Positions 16,025-25,697 are shown, numbered from the stretch's first letter. The stretch: 64,000 bases of DNA from Rhodanobacter fulvus Jip2 (GCF_000264315.1 NZ_AJXU01000010.1:1-64000); one strand, 5' to 3'. The notes: generated from the sequence alone by a model not told the origin. Numbers and translations: made by a program.

Positions 16025-17512
16025 TTACTGCAGGAGCTTCAACACGCTCTGCGTGGTGGCGTTGGCCTGCGCCAGCACCGAGACACCGGCCTGTTGCAGG
16101 ATGTTGGCGCTGGACATGTTGGCCGTTTCGGCCGCGAAGTCCGCATCCTGGATCTGGCTGCGCGAGGCAGACAGGTTCTGCGAAATGGTCTGCAGGTTGG
16201 CGATGGTGGAGCTGAAGCGGTTCTGCACCGCACCGAGGTCGCTGCGCATGCCGCTGATGGTGGACAGTGCCGCGTCGATGCGGGTGATCACCTGGTTGGC
16301 GCCCGTCACCGTGTTGACGTTGGCACCTACCAGGCTGCCGTCCGCGGCAATGGGTGTCGCACCGGCACCCGAGAAGCCCAGGCCACCCGCACCCGCACCC
16401 GCCAGATTGCCATCGATGGTCAGATCCTTGAGCGAGTTGATGCCGAAGGACTTGCTGCCGCTGTCGTAGAACGCGGAAACGCCGTCGATACCCTTGGCAT
16501 TGACTGCGCTGACGAAGGCCTGCGCATCGGCGTAGGTGCCTTCCATGTCGATGCCGTTGATGGTCAGGTCGCCGTTTGCCAAGGCGAGGCCCGCGGGCGT
16601 ACCGGCGCCGGCGGGGACTTCCGGGGTCTGCGCAGCCACCGAACTGGTGCTGCCGAAGACCGCGGCAGCGTCCGTGCCGCCAAGCGCAACCGCCGAACCT
16701 TCATTCGCATTGGTGATCGTCAGGAGGCCCGTGCCGGCATCGAACGATGCACTTACGTCGGCACCGCCAGCAGCGGCGATGGCGGCCGCAAGCAGGCCGC
16801 CATCAGTGTAGGTGTCCGCGGCAACGTTGGTGCCGCCAACCGTCAGGTCGCCCGCGGTGACAGCGATGCCGGTGGACAGCGCCGAAGTCAGATCAACCGT
16901 CGTGGTCGCCGAACCCGGAGCTGCCGGCGTACCCGGCGCGCCGGCAACAGCGGCCGGGAACAACGCGCTGACGTCGCCGCTGGTCGACACCGCCGCCTGG
17001 CCGACCTGGCTGGAACCGGCGCCCTGGCTCAGGTTGACGGTAATCGTCTCGCCCACGTTGGCGCCGATCTGGAACGCGGCGCTGCCGAAGGTGCCGTCCA
17101 GCACGTGGCGGCCGTTGAAGGTGGTCTGCTGCGAGATGCGGGTGATCTCTTCCAGGCGCTGCTGCACTTCGGCATCGAGTGCGGCGCGGTCGGAGTCGGA
17201 GTTGGTGGCGTTGGCCGACTGCACCGCCAGCGTACGGATACGCTGCATGTTGTTGGTCACCTCGTTCAGCGCCGACTCGGTGGTCTGCGCCAGCGAAATG
17301 CCGTCGTTGGCATTCGCCACGGCCTGGTTCAGGCCGTTGATCTGGGTGGTGAAGCGGGTGGAAATGGCGAGGCCGGCGGCATCGTCTTTCGCGCTGTTGA
17401 TCTTCATGCCTGAGGACAGGCGCTCGATCGCGGTGGACAGTTTGCTCTGCGACTTGGCCAGGTTGTTCTGGGCATTCAGCGAGCTGATGTTGGTGTTGAC
17501 GCTCATGACCAT
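16025..17512 (-). CDS. fliC: Flagellin
   Basis: This is the filament subunit. The conserved N-terminal D0/D1 region begins MSVNTNISSLNAQNNLAKSQ and includes RLSSGMKINSAKDDAAGLAI. The C-terminal region includes RSQIQDADFAAETANMSSAN and ends in ATTQSVLKLLQ. The centre (about residues 175-390) is a variable Ala/Gly/Thr-rich surface domain. The ATG at 17512 is used because GGAG lies eight bases upstream; the ATG two codons later gives MSVNTN directly. At 495 residues it is somewhat longer than many Xanthomonas flagellins. A sigma-28 motif lies about 95 bases upstream and a strong terminator follows. Confidence 0.97.
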   Translation of the reverse strand: MVMSVNTNISSLNAQNNLAKSQSKLSTAIERLSSGMKINSAKDDAAGLAISTRFTTQINGLNQAVANANDGISLAQTTESALNEVTNNMQRIRTLAVQSANATNSDSDRAALDAEVQQRLEEITRISQQTTFNGRHVLDGTFGSAAFQIGANVGETITVNLSQGAGSSQVGQAAVSTSGDVSALFPAAVAGAPGTPAAPGSATTTVDLTSALSTGIAVTAGDLTVGGTNVAADTYTDGGLLAAAIAAAGGADVSASFDAGTGLLTITNANEGSAVALGGTDAAAVFGSTSSVAAQTPEVPAGAGTPAGLALANGDLTINGIDMEGTYADAQAFVSAVNAKGIDGVSAFYDSGSKSFGINSLKDLTIDGNLAGAGAGGLGFSGAGATPIAADGSLVGANVNTVTGANQVITRIDAALSTISGMRSDLGAVQNRFSSTIANLQTISQNLSASRSQIQDADFAAETANMSSANILQQAGVSVLAQANATTQSVLKLLQ

Positions 17513-17606
17513 GGGAGTATCTCCGAATCGGGGTTGGGTGCCGACGATGGCCGGCCCAGACAATCGGACGGGGATTCACACATGGAATGCCTCCGCCTTG
17601 TTCAGT

Positions 17607-17633
17607 GTTTCGACTCAACACATCGGAACTTGA
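17607..17633 (-). promoter_or_regulatory. Sigma-28 (FliA) promoter of fliC
   Basis: The minus strand has TCAAGTTC, 11 bases, then GTCGAAAC, against the consensus TAAAGTTT-N11-GCCGATAA (6/8 and 5/8 matches). It overlaps a 7-base inverted repeat, GACTCAA-N11-TTGAGTC (17612-17636), which might serve an extra regulator. It lies in the flgL-fliC gap, where the flagellin promoter is expected. Confidence 0.6.
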
Positions 17634-17639
17634 GTCTTG

Positions 17640-18842
17640 TCAACGCAAATAATCAAATAATTTCGACCCCTGCACTTTGCTGAAGGTCAATTGCGCAGCC
17701 TGCAGCGCGGTGGTTTGCGCCCCAAGCTGGCTGATCGCGTCGTAATAGTTGATGTCTTGCGCGTCTGACAGCGCGCTCTTGTACTGAAGGGTGAGGTCGT
17801 CGTTGAGACCGGCCTGCTGATCCAGTGCATTCATGCGCGCGCCGACCTTGCCGCGCGTGCGGGTGATGTTGTCGATGGCCTGGTCGAGGCTGGCGAACTG
17901 GGTGTTGAGGGCGTTCTGCATGTCGGCGCCGCCGCCGTTGGGCGTGCGCAGCACATCGATGATGTTGTCCAGCGTGGTGAACACGCTTTGCGGCTGCGAT
18001 GCGCCCAGTGAAAAGCTGTCGCCCGCCTCGGGCTCGCCGCCGAAGGCGACCTGCGCGCCACGAAAGGTGATGCTGCCGCCCTTGACGTTGTCGTAGCTGC
18101 CGGTTTCCAGCACGGCACCGCCGCCGTCACGCACTTCGTAGGCGTCCGCCGCGGTAAACACGATGCTGTAGTCGCCGCCATCCCATGCCGACGGGTTGGC
18201 GTTGGGGTTGCTGACGCTGGTGCTGCCGGCCACCGCGCTGCCCGTGTTGGCGGCATTGGCGCTGATGGCAAAGGTGCCGTTGCCGCTGGGGATATTGCCG
18301 AACACGGCGCTGCCGGGGTCGCCGGTGGCCACCTGGAAACCGGGGCCGGCGGCAACCATGCGCTGCCCATCGTCGCCCACGTAGGTAACGCTGCCTTGCG
18401 ACGCGAACGGCTCGGCCCCGGTGCGGTTGCCGGCAAAGATGTATTCGCCCTGGCCATCCTTGCTGTTGGCCTGGCCCAGCAGTTGCTGGCGCAGCTGCAC
18501 CATCTCGGCGGCGATGTCGCCGCGGGTCTCGTCGGTCTGGCTGCCGTTGGCCGCCTGCAGCAGCAGGGTGCGCACGCGGCCCAGCACGTTGGTGACGTTG
18601 GACAGGCTCTGGTCCTCCAGCCCCAGCCGCGCGTTGGCCGTGGTGATGTTGCGCTGGTATTGCGCGGTGTCGGCAATGAGGTGGTTCATGTCCAGCGCGC
18701 GCGCCGCGCCCACCGGGTCGTCGGACGGCTGGTTGATGCGCTTGCCCGTGCTCAACTGCGTGTTGATCCTGGACAGGTCGCTCTGCCGATCCATCATGCT
18801 GCCGATCGACTGCTGCTGCATCCAGCTGGTGGAAACTCGCAT
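17640..18842 (-). CDS. flgL: Hook-filament junction protein FlgL
   Basis: FlgL (HAP3) links the hook-junction protein FlgK to the filament. The 400-residue protein resembles flagellin at both ends. The N-terminus is MRVSTSWMQQQSIGSMMDRQ with LSTGKRINQPSDDPVGAARA, and the C-terminus has ISQLGAQTTALQAAQLTFSK. The centre is a variable Gly/Ser-rich domain. It follows flgK after three bases and is the last gene of the flg operon. Confidence 0.96.
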   Translation of the reverse strand: MRVSTSWMQQQSIGSMMDRQSDLSRINTQLSTGKRINQPSDDPVGAARALDMNHLIADTAQYQRNITTANARLGLEDQSLSNVTNVLGRVRTLLLQAANGSQTDETRGDIAAEMVQLRQQLLGQANSKDGQGEYIFAGNRTGAEPFASQGSVTYVGDDGQRMVAAGPGFQVATGDPGSAVFGNIPSGNGTFAISANAANTGSAVAGSTSVSNPNANPSAWDGGDYSIVFTAADAYEVRDGGGAVLETGSYDNVKGGSITFRGAQVAFGGEPEAGDSFSLGASQPQSVFTTLDNIIDVLRTPNGGGADMQNALNTQFASLDQAIDNITRTRGKVGARMNALDQQAGLNDDLTLQYKSALSDAQDINYYDAISQLGAQTTALQAAQLTFSKVQGSKLFDYLR

Positions 18843-18845
18843 GGC

Positions 18846-20708
18846 TTACCCCTGCACGGCGCTGAGCAGCGCGGTGAACATGCTGTTGGCGGTGGTGATC
18901 ACCTGCGCCGACGCCTGGTAGGCCTGCTGGTAGCGCAGGAGGCTGGCGGCCTCTTCGTCCAGGTTCACGCCCGACACGCTTTGCTGCGAACCGAACGCCT
19001 GGTCGTAGACGGCCTTTTGCGTGATCTGCTCGTCGTCGGCCACGGCACCCGCGCTGCCGACCTGGCCCACCAGCTGGCTGTAGGCACCGCCCACGCTGGT
19101 GACGCCGCCGTTGAGCACACCCAGGTTGGCCACCTTGCCCAGCATCAGCGCGTTGGTGTTGTCGCCCTGCGCGTTGCTGTTTGGCGTCAGGGTGAAACTG
19201 TCGCCGTTCTGAGGCGTGCCGCTGAGTTGCAGGTTCCAGCCGTTGGCGTTGATCGGCTGCCCCGGCGTGTAGGTTTGTACGGCGCCACCGTCCACGGTGT
19301 ACGTGGTGGCGGAGGTGAACTGCACGACTCCACCGCTGAGCGCGCCGCCATCGAGGCTGGCGCTGGCCGTGGCGGTACCGGTGTTGTTGATGCCGTTGCT
19401 GATCGCCAGCGGCGCGGCGGCGGCAATCTTGTCCGGGTTGTTGATCACCACGGCGAAACTGGCGGCCGCATTGCGGCTGGGCTGGATGCGGAAACTGTCG
19501 CCGGCAGCGGCGCCGGCCGGCACCACCATGCTCAGTCCGGCTGCCGTGAACGGATCGGCGGCGGTGCCGGTGCCGCCCATCGCCACGCTGCTGCCATTGG
19601 TGTCGCGCAGCGACCAGGCACCACCGGTATAGCTGAGGGTGTAGTCGGCGCCGGTGAGCTTGCTGATGTCGCTGATGCTGGCGTCCACGTTGCCAGTGCC
19701 GCTGTTGCTGCTGGCTGCCTGCGCGGTGGGGCCGGCCACACTGAAAAACTGGCCGCCCACGTCGCCGTTCAGATCCACGCCTTGCATATGCTGGGCGTTG
19801 AAGGCGCTGGCCAGTGCCTGCGCGGTGCGGCCCAACTGGGTCTGCGCCGGGTCCAGCACGCTGCTGCGAAAATCCATCAAGGCGCCCAGGGCACCGCCGC
19901 TGATGCGGCCGCTCAGCACGCTGCCCGAGGCCGCGCCCACCACTTCCTGGCGGGTGGCGTCGTAGACGTTCGGTGCGGTGGCCAATGCGTACGATTGCGT
20001 GCCCGACACCAGCGACTGGCCGTTGCCCACGAACACGCTGATGGTGTTGTCGTTCTGCGGCACCACCGTGACGCCCACCTGTGCCGCCAGGTCCTTCACC
20101 AGGGCGTCGCGCTTGTCGAGCAGGTCCGAAGGCGGCGTGCCACCGGTGGCCACGGACGAGCGGATCAGGCCGTTCAATTTGGCGATCGAGTCGCTGTAGC
20201 TGTTGATCGAATTGACGGCGTCGCCGATCTGTTGCTGCACCTGGCTGGAGAGCTGGTTGAACTGGCCGGACAGCGACTGGAACGTGCTCACCAACCCGCC
20301 GGCGCGTGCCAGCAACACCTGGCGCGAGGCGGTATCCGACGGTGCATTGGCGGCGTCGTTGACCGCGCCGAAAAAGCTGTCCAGCGAGGTCTGCAGGTTG
20401 CTGCTGCCGGACAACTGGTTGTTGATCTGGCCGGTGAGGCTGGCCATGGTGTTGGCGCGGCCGGAGCTGGAGGTAGCCGACCACAGCGAGGTGTTGAGGA
20501 ACTGGCTGTACGCGCGCTGCACCGCCACCGTGTTGACGCCGGCGCCGATGAAATAGCCGCCCACGCCCTGCGGCAGTGCGGTACCGAACGACACCTGCTG
20601 GCGGCTGTAACCGTTGGTGTTGACGTTCGCCACGTTGTGGCCGACGGTGCTCAGCCCAACCTGGGCGGCGAGCAGGCCGGAGACGCCGGTGTTGAGCATG
20701 TCAACCAT
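18846..20708 (-). CDS. flgK: Hook-filament junction protein FlgK
   Basis: FlgK (HAP1) is the first junction ring between hook and filament. The start is the ATG at 20708, following AGGAAG, which gives the family N-terminus MVDMLNTGVSGLLAAQVGLS and then NVNTNGYSRQQVSF. A frame-open extension upstream is not conserved. The 620-residue protein ends with SGVNLDEEAASLLRYQQAYQ and ITTANSMFTALLSAV, the typical C-terminal rod-type motif. Confidence 0.97.
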   Translation of the reverse strand: MVDMLNTGVSGLLAAQVGLSTVGHNVANVNTNGYSRQQVSFGTALPQGVGGYFIGAGVNTVAVQRAYSQFLNTSLWSATSSSGRANTMASLTGQINNQLSGSSNLQTSLDSFFGAVNDAANAPSDTASRQVLLARAGGLVSTFQSLSGQFNQLSSQVQQQIGDAVNSINSYSDSIAKLNGLIRSSVATGGTPPSDLLDKRDALVKDLAAQVGVTVVPQNDNTISVFVGNGQSLVSGTQSYALATAPNVYDATRQEVVGAASGSVLSGRISGGALGALMDFRSSVLDPAQTQLGRTAQALASAFNAQHMQGVDLNGDVGGQFFSVAGPTAQAASSNSGTGNVDASISDISKLTGADYTLSYTGGAWSLRDTNGSSVAMGGTGTAADPFTAAGLSMVVPAGAAAGDSFRIQPSRNAAASFAVVINNPDKIAAAAPLAISNGINNTGTATASASLDGGALSGGVVQFTSATTYTVDGGAVQTYTPGQPINANGWNLQLSGTPQNGDSFTLTPNSNAQGDNTNALMLGKVANLGVLNGGVTSVGGAYSQLVGQVGSAGAVADDEQITQKAVYDQAFGSQQSVSGVNLDEEAASLLRYQQAYQASAQVITTANSMFTALLSAVQG

Positions 20709-20774
20709 GGATCTTCCTCGGTGTGCCGGATACACGGCAACGCACGCCACCATTAACGGCGAGAGATGCGATAG

Positions 20775-20864
20775 CTGTAGGAGCGACTTCAGTCGCGATG
20801 CCTTTCCACGGGAACGACAGAAGCATCGCGGCCGAAGCCGCTCCCACAGGGTGCGCTCCTACAG
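20775..20864. repeat. REP doublet, copy 3, between flgJ and flgK
   Basis: CTGTAGGAGCGACTTCAGTC and an inverted unit with GCATCGCGGCCGAAGCCGCT form a facing pair, followed by a further CAGGGTGCGCTCCTACAG fragment. It occupies most of the 171-base flgJ-flgK gap, so the flg operon is read through it. Confidence 0.8.
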
Positions 20865-20879
20865 ATGCGATGGGCCGGT

Positions 20880-21977
20880 TCATTGCGCTACCCCTTCGAG
20901 GTGCAGCGCCGCCATCGCCTCGCGCATCTGCGGGCTGTTGGCGATGGCGGTGATCTTTTGCGCGTACGACGGATCGGTGGCGTAGCCGCCGCGCACCAGC
21001 GCGTGGGCGAAGCCGGCGATGTTTTCGCCCTGCCCCAGGGCGCGGGCGTAACGCGGACTGTCGCTGATCAGGCGGGCGTAGTCGGCGAACGAATCGGACG
21101 GCGAATCGTAGGCGCGGAACTGGTCGCGCTTGCGTATGGCGACGCCGTTTTCATACTCCAGCGTGGGTACGGTGACCTTGTCGCCGTCCCAGCTGCTGCC
21201 GGCCTTGATGCCGAACAGGTTGTTGCTGCTGCTGCCGTCGCCGCCTTTGGGCAAATGCTTGCCCCAGCCGGTTTCCAGCGCAGCCTGCGCCAGCAGCGCA
21301 CGGGTGGAGACACCGAGCTTCTGCGCGGCCGCGGCGGCATGCGGCGCCAGCGCGCGCACGAAATTCACCGGGTCGCCACCGGGCAGCAAGCGGGCGGCGG
21401 TGCCGGCCACGTTCGCGGCGCCCTGGGCCAGCTTGTCCAGCGTGTCGCGCCAGCCGGGGTTGGTGTCGGTGACAGACGGCATGCCGCTGGAGGCGCCGTC
21501 GTTGTCGGCATCGCTGCCCAGTTGCAGCAGCGCACGCACGTTGGCGTTCATCACCTCGCTGACGTCGCGCGCGACCTTTGCACTCGGCGCACTTGCACTC
21601 AACGCCTGCGTGGCGGCCAGGTCGGCGGCGGTCGGCGTGGCCGTGGCGGCATCGGGCTTTCCACCCAGCTGGCGGATCAGCATCTTCGCGATACCCAGGC
21701 CGTTGCGGCCATTGGCCAGGGTCAACGACAGCTGCTGGTCGAACATGTCGCGGTAGGAATCGCCGGCCTTGCTGTCGCCCATGCCTTCGCCGATCGAGGC
21801 GTTGGCGTCGCGCATCGACTTCAACATCATCTGGGTAAAGATCGACTCGAACTGCTTGGCCACCGCCGGCAACGCCGCCTTGCCTCCATCGCTGCGCGCC
21901 TGCGCGCGCAGCTGCTGGAAGCCGGACATTTCGGTCCAGGTATCGAGGGCGGGATTGTTGGGGTTGATGGCTGTCAT
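20880..21977 (-). CDS. flgJ: Flagellar rod scaffold and peptidoglycan hydrolase FlgJ
   Basis: FlgJ caps the growing rod and opens the peptidoglycan for it. The N-terminal third carries the rod-cap region (LPAVAKQFESIFTQMMLKSM, MFDQQLSLTLANGRNGLGIA). The C-terminal half is a glucosaminidase domain with ALLAQAALETGWGKHLP, where the Glu of ALETGWG is the likely catalytic residue. NNLFGIKAGSSWDG and FADYARLISDSPRYA follow. The two-domain form (365 residues) is typical of gammaproteobacteria. It lies 16 bases after flgI. Confidence 0.96.
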   Translation of the reverse strand: MTAINPNNPALDTWTEMSGFQQLRAQARSDGGKAALPAVAKQFESIFTQMMLKSMRDANASIGEGMGDSKAGDSYRDMFDQQLSLTLANGRNGLGIAKMLIRQLGGKPDAATATPTAADLAATQALSASAPSAKVARDVSEVMNANVRALLQLGSDADNDGASSGMPSVTDTNPGWRDTLDKLAQGAANVAGTAARLLPGGDPVNFVRALAPHAAAAAQKLGVSTRALLAQAALETGWGKHLPKGGDGSSSNNLFGIKAGSSWDGDKVTVPTLEYENGVAIRKRDQFRAYDSPSDSFADYARLISDSPRYARALGQGENIAGFAHALVRGGYATDPSYAQKITAIANSPQMREAMAALHLEGVAQ

Positions 21978-21993
21978 GATCTTGACGGTGTGA

Positions 21994-23085
21994 TCAAATC
22001 ACCACGAGCTCTGCATGAAGCGCGCCAGCCTGCTTCAACGCCTGCAGGATCGAGATCAGGTCGCTGGGCGCGGCGCCCACTTGGTTCACGGCGCGCACGA
22101 TGGTGTCCAGGCTCACGCCCGGGCCGAACTTGAACATGTGGCCACCATCCTCGCTGACCTGCACGTTGCTGCTGGGCACGATCGCGGTCTGGCCCTTGCT
22201 GAACGGTGCCGGCTGGCTGACCAGCGCCTGCTCACCGATGGTCACCTGGATGGCGCCGTGCGATACGGCCGCCGCACTCACCCGCACGTCGGAGCCGATC
22301 ACCACGGTGCCGGTGCGCGAGTTGACCACCACCCGCGCCGGCGCATCGCCGGGCTGCACTTCGAGACTCTGGATCGCACCCATCCAGGCCACTTTCTGCG
22401 ACGGATCCTGCGGCCCGCGCACGGATACCGAACCGCCATCGATTGCCTGCGCGGTACCGGCGCCGTAGGCCTGGTTGATCGCCGTGGCGATGCGCGCGGC
22501 CGTGGTGAAATCGGCGGTGTTGAGGTTCAGCGTCAAATTGCCGCCGCCGGAGAACGACGAGGGCACGGTGCGCTCCACCGAGGCGCCATTGGGAATGCGC
22601 CCACTGGCGGAAATGTTCACCTGCACGCTGGAACCGCTCTTGCCCTGCGCGCTGATGCCACCCACCACCACGCTGCCCTGCCCGATCGCGTAGACATTGC
22701 CGTCGGCGCCGCGCAGCGGTGTCATCAGCAGCTGGCCGCCGCGGATGCTCTTGGCGTTGCCGATCGAGGCCACGGTGACGTCGATCGCCTGACCGGGCTT
22801 GGCGAACGGCGGCAACTCCGCCGTCACCATCACCGCGGCCGCGTTCTTCAACTGCGGCCGCGCATTCGCCGGCACGGTGATGCCGAACTGCTGCAGCATG
22901 TTTTCCAGGCTTTGCGTGGTGAAGGGGGCCTGGGTGGTCTGGTCGCCCGAGCCGTCGAGGCCCACGACCAGGCCGTAGCCGATCAACTGGTTGCTGCGCA
23001 CGCCGGCGACCTGGGCCAGGTCGCGGATCTTGTCGGCGTGGGCGGGGGTGATGAAGCCGGCCACAAGCACCAGCGCGGCGAGCAT
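21994..23085 (-). CDS. flgI: Flagellar P-ring protein FlgI
   Basis: FlgI forms the periplasmic P ring around the rod. The start is the ATG at 23085, directly followed by a signal peptide ([17 protein letters not shown]). The mature protein opens with [20 protein letters not shown] and [12 protein letters not shown], highly conserved in FlgI, and ends [20 protein letters not shown]. It has 363 residues. The frame stays open far upstream through repeats and the other frame of flgH, but that part is not coding. The Shine-Dalgarno lies in a hairpin (see 23086-23115). Confidence 0.96.
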   Translation of the reverse strand: MLAALVLVAGFITPAHADKIRDLAQVAGVRSNQLIGYGLVVGLDGSGDQTTQAPFTTQSLENMLQQFGITVPANARPQLKNAAAVMVTAELPPFAKPGQAIDVTVASIGNAKSIRGGQLLMTPLRGADGNVYAIGQGSVVVGGISAQGKSGSSVQVNISASGRIPNGASVERTVPSSFSGGGNLTLNLNTADFTTAARIATAINQAYGAGTAQAIDGGSVSVRGPQDPSQKVAWMGAIQSLEVQPGDAPARVVVNSRTGTVVIGSDVRVSAAAVSHGAIQVTIGEQALVSQPAPFSKGQTAIVPSSNVQVSEDGGHMFKFGPGVSLDTIVRAVNQVGAAPSDLISILQALKQAGALHAELVVI

Positions 23086-23115
23086 CAGGCTCCTCCCCCT
23101 GCGTGCAGGGGGAGG
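23086..23115 (-). promoter_or_regulatory. flgI ribosome binding site inside a hairpin
   Basis: On the minus strand CCTCCCCCT, GCACGC and AGGGGGAGG form a 9-base stem with a 6-base loop. The second arm, AGGGGGAGG, is also the only Shine-Dalgarno of flgI, six bases before its ATG. If the stem folds, translation initiation of flgI would be masked. This arm also belongs to the repeat cluster that follows upstream. Confidence 0.6.
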
Positions 23116-23340
23116 CTGGGAGGGGGTGAAGCTTTTGATCTGCTGACCAAGAGCGAGGGCAAGATCAAGAGCACCCCTCCCCAACCATCCCCTGCGAGCA
23201 GGGGAGGGAGCAGGAGCGCGAGCGGGCCGGATGAGATGTTGGGTGAACTTGGAAAGAGTGTGGTAGGTGGAGGTGAGGGTGCTTGGGGCACCCTCTCCCC
23301 AACCCTCTCCCCGGGGGGGAGAGGGGGCGAAGGTGCCGGG
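23092..23340. repeat. Repeat cluster filling the flgH-flgI gap
   Basis: Three hairpin-forming stretches follow one another: CCTCCCCCTGCGTGCAGGGG (from 23092), CATCCCCTGCGAGCAGGGGA (around 23190) and CCCTCTCCCCGGGGGGGAGA (around 23310), which then runs into GGCGAAGGTGCC. They occupy a 314-base gap between two genes that are usually adjacent. No gene is visible in it. Confidence 0.7.
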
Positions 23341-23399
23341 CGGGTTCGTGCCTTCGTGCCTTTCCGCAAGCGTGGAGCAAGTGGATATATGAGTTTTCA

Positions 23400-24080
23400 T
23401 TAGAAAGGCATCCACTTGGAATTGAAAAACCGCGACAGCCAGCCGCGCGTGTTGGCGTCGGCCAGCGTGCCGCGGCCGGTGTAGCTGATGCGGGCGTCGG
23501 CGACGCGGGTGGAAGGCACCACGTTGTCCTGGCCGATGTCTTGCGGGCGCACGATGCCGGAGATGCGTACCAGCTCCTGGCCCTGGTTGATGGTCAGCCA
23601 CTTTTCGCCGCGTATCAGCAGATTGCCATTGGTGAGGCGCTGCGCCACGGTGACGGTGAGCTGCCCCACCAGCTGGTTGCTTTGCGTGCTGGAGCCGGCG
23701 CCGTCGAAGGTGCGCTCGCCATCCAGTCCGATGTCCGCCACCTTGCCGCCGATCGACAACGCATGGCCGAGGACGGTGGGCGAGGCGATGTTCGCCTTGT
23801 CGCTCTTGCTGGTGGTGGTGGTGGCCTTCTTGCTGGCCTGGGTGCTTTCCACCAGCGCCACCGTGAGGATGTCGCCGACGCGGTGCGCGCGCGGGTCGGT
23901 GAACAGCTCCATGTTCTGCTGGTCGTGATAGATCGACCCGTCCGCCTGCGCCACCGTCGGCTGCGCGGGCGGCGGCGTGGGCGCCCATTGTGCGTCGTCG
24001 CGCGCGGTGGGGCCACCGGCGCAACCGGCCAGCAGGGCCAGGGCGCAAAGAGCGGTCAGGATTCGGCAGCGGGTGAACAT
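23400..24080 (-). CDS. flgH: Flagellar L-ring lipoprotein FlgH
   Basis: FlgH forms the outer-membrane L ring. It is a lipoprotein, with signal peptide [12 protein letters not shown] and lipobox LAGC, the Cys being the lipidated residue. The mature protein contains [31 protein letters not shown] and the C-terminal [20 protein letters not shown], all typical. The ATG at 24080 (226 residues) is preferred over a GTG one codon earlier. It lies 11 bases after flgG. Confidence 0.96.
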   Translation of the reverse strand: MFTRCRILTALCALALLAGCAGGPTARDDAQWAPTPPPAQPTVAQADGSIYHDQQNMELFTDPRAHRVGDILTVALVESTQASKKATTTTSKSDKANIASPTVLGHALSIGGKVADIGLDGERTFDGAGSSTQSNQLVGQLTVTVAQRLTNGNLLIRGEKWLTINQGQELVRISGIVRPQDIGQDNVVPSTRVADARISYTGRGTLADANTRGWLSRFFNSKWMPF

Positions 24081-24091
24081 CACGGCATCAC

Positions 24092-24877
24092 TCAGAGTTT
24101 GTTGGTCAGGTACTGCAGCATCGAGTCGGCAGCCGACACGGCCTTGGAATTCATTTCGTAGGTGCGCTGGGTCTGGATCATGTTGACCATCTGCTCGACC
24201 ACGTTGACGTTGGAGCTTTCCAGTGCGCCCGACTCCAGCGTGCCCAGCCCGTTGAGCCCGGGCTGGCCGATCTGCGGCGAGCCGCTGGAGGCGGTTTCGA
24301 GATAAAGGTTGTCGCCGTTGGGTTGCAGGCCGGCCGGGTTGATGAAGTCGGCCAGCTGCACGGTGCCGATCTGCTGGGTGGCGGCCTGGCCGGCCAGGCT
24401 CACGCTGACGGTGCCGTCGCTGCCGATGGTGATGCTTTGCGCGTTGGCCGGGATGCTGATCGGCGGGTCGATGGAATAGCCGTTGGCGGTGACGATCTGG
24501 CCGTTCTCATCCTGGTGCAGCGAGCCGTCGCGGGTGTAGGCGATGGTGCCGTCGGGCATCGTCACCTGCAGGAAGCCGCGGCCCTGGATGGCCACGTCAA
24601 GCGCGTTGCCGGTCTGCTCGATGTTGCCCTGGGTGAACAGCTTCTCGCTGCCGACCACGCGCACGCCGGTGCCAAGCATCAGGCCCGAGGGCGCCTGGGT
24701 CTGCTCGGTGGTCTGGCCGCCCGGCTGGCGCAGGTTCTGGTAGACCAGGTCCTGGAACGAGGCGCGGGCGCTCTTGTAGCCGGTGGTGTTGGCGTTGGCC
24801 AGGTTGTTGGAAATCACGTCCATGCGCGTTTGCTGCGCATCGAGGCCGGTCTTGGCTACCCACAGGGAAGAGAACAT
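24092..24877 (-). CDS. flgG: Flagellar distal rod protein FlgG
   Basis: FlgG builds the distal rod, the drive shaft that crosses the P and L rings. The 261-residue protein has the rod/hook N-terminal motif [20 protein letters not shown] and the FlgG-typical [20 protein letters not shown]. It ends [20 protein letters not shown] with [15 protein letters not shown]. It follows flgF by 44 bases and precedes flgH. Confidence 0.98.
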   Translation of the reverse strand: MFSSLWVAKTGLDAQQTRMDVISNNLANANTTGYKSARASFQDLVYQNLRQPGGQTTEQTQAPSGLMLGTGVRVVGSEKLFTQGNIEQTGNALDVAIQGRGFLQVTMPDGTIAYTRDGSLHQDENGQIVTANGYSIDPPISIPANAQSITIGSDGTVSVSLAGQAATQQIGTVQLADFINPAGLQPNGDNLYLETASSGSPQIGQPGLNGLGTLESGALESSNVNVVEQMVNMIQTQRTYEMNSKAVSAADSMLQYLTNKL

Positions 24878-24921
24878 GTCATTGACTCCGTTTGGACGTC
24901 TGGGTGTCTATGTGAAAGTAA

Positions 24922-25662
24922 TCAGGCCATCTGCAGCAGCCGCGAGGCTGACTGCGCGTTTTCGTCGGCGCTCTTGATCGAGCGAATCTGCAATTCGTAC
25001 TGGCGCGACAGCTGGATCATCTGCACCAGCGTCTCGGACGGGTTGACGTTGCTCGACTCCAGCGCGCCCGACTTCAGGGTGACCGTCGGGTCCGTGGGGG
25101 CGTTGCCGCCACCGACCAGGTGCATCAGGCCGTCGGTGCCCTGCTGCAGTTGATCCACGCCGGGATTGACCAGCTTGAGGCGGCCGATCGCGGCGATGGT
25201 TTCGGGCGTCTGGCCCATCGGCACCACCGACAGCGTGCCGTCGGAACCGATCGTCATCTGCGTGCTTTGCGGCACGGTGATCGGTCCGCCGTCACCCATC
25301 ACCGGGTTGCCGCGGTCATCGGTGAGCAGGCCATCGGCGGTGAGTTGCAGGCTGCCGGCGCGGGTGTAGGCCTCGCTGCCGTCGGGTGCCTGCACCGCGA
25401 TCCAGCCCTCGCCCTGCACCGCCACGTCCAGTTCGCGGCCGGTGTCGATCTGGCCGCCCTGGCGCATGTCGACGCCCTGCCCGTAGGCCACGCCGTTGAC
25501 ACGCGTGGGCAGGCCCTGCCCCTGCACCGCCAGTGGCTGGAACGCGGACATCTGCGCCTTGAAACCGACCGTGTCGGCGTTGGCGAGGTTGTGCGCCACC
25601 TCCGACTGCGCCCGCATCATCTGCGTGGCGCCGGTCATGGCTACATAGAGGGAATGGTCCAT
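24922..25662 (-). CDS. flgF: Flagellar proximal rod protein FlgF
   Basis: FlgF is a proximal rod subunit between FlgC/FlgB and FlgG. The 246-residue protein starts MDHSLYVAMTGATQMMRAQS, with AHNLANADTVGFKAQMSAF, and ends VNPSETLVQMIQLSRQYELQ. The central domain has QGEGWIAVQAPDGSEAYTRA as in other FlgF and FlgG proteins. It lies 35 bases after flgE in the same operon. Confidence 0.96.
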   Translation of the reverse strand: MDHSLYVAMTGATQMMRAQSEVAHNLANADTVGFKAQMSAFQPLAVQGQGLPTRVNGVAYGQGVDMRQGGQIDTGRELDVAVQGEGWIAVQAPDGSEAYTRAGSLQLTADGLLTDDRGNPVMGDGGPITVPQSTQMTIGSDGTLSVVPMGQTPETIAAIGRLKLVNPGVDQLQQGTDGLMHLVGGGNAPTDPTVTLKSGALESSNVNPSETLVQMIQLSRQYELQIRSIKSADENAQSASRLLQMA

Positions 25663-25697
25663 GGGTCAGGTTCCGTGGGTCAGCGGGAGGCCGGGGC

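Noticed and set aside
20736..20749. TGGCGTGCGTTGCC upstream of flgK as a sigma-54 promoter
   Set aside because: The GG and GC pairs are only eight bases apart instead of ten, so it does not fit a -24/-12 promoter.
18396..20756. A 786-codon open frame on the plus strand, antisense to flgK and flgL
   Set aside because: It mirrors well-supported flagellar genes, has biased Gly/Arg/Ala/His/Gln composition and no recognisable domain. High GC content makes such antisense frames common.
23092..23340. A short CRISPR-like array in the flgH-flgI gap
   Set aside because: The repeats are unequal hairpins with irregular spacing and no unique spacers, and there are no cas genes.
21994..24048. One continuous frame covering flgI and running into the flgH region, which looks like a fusion
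   Set aside because: FlgI starts with a proper signal peptide at 23085. Upstream the frame is the wrong frame of flgH plus repeats.
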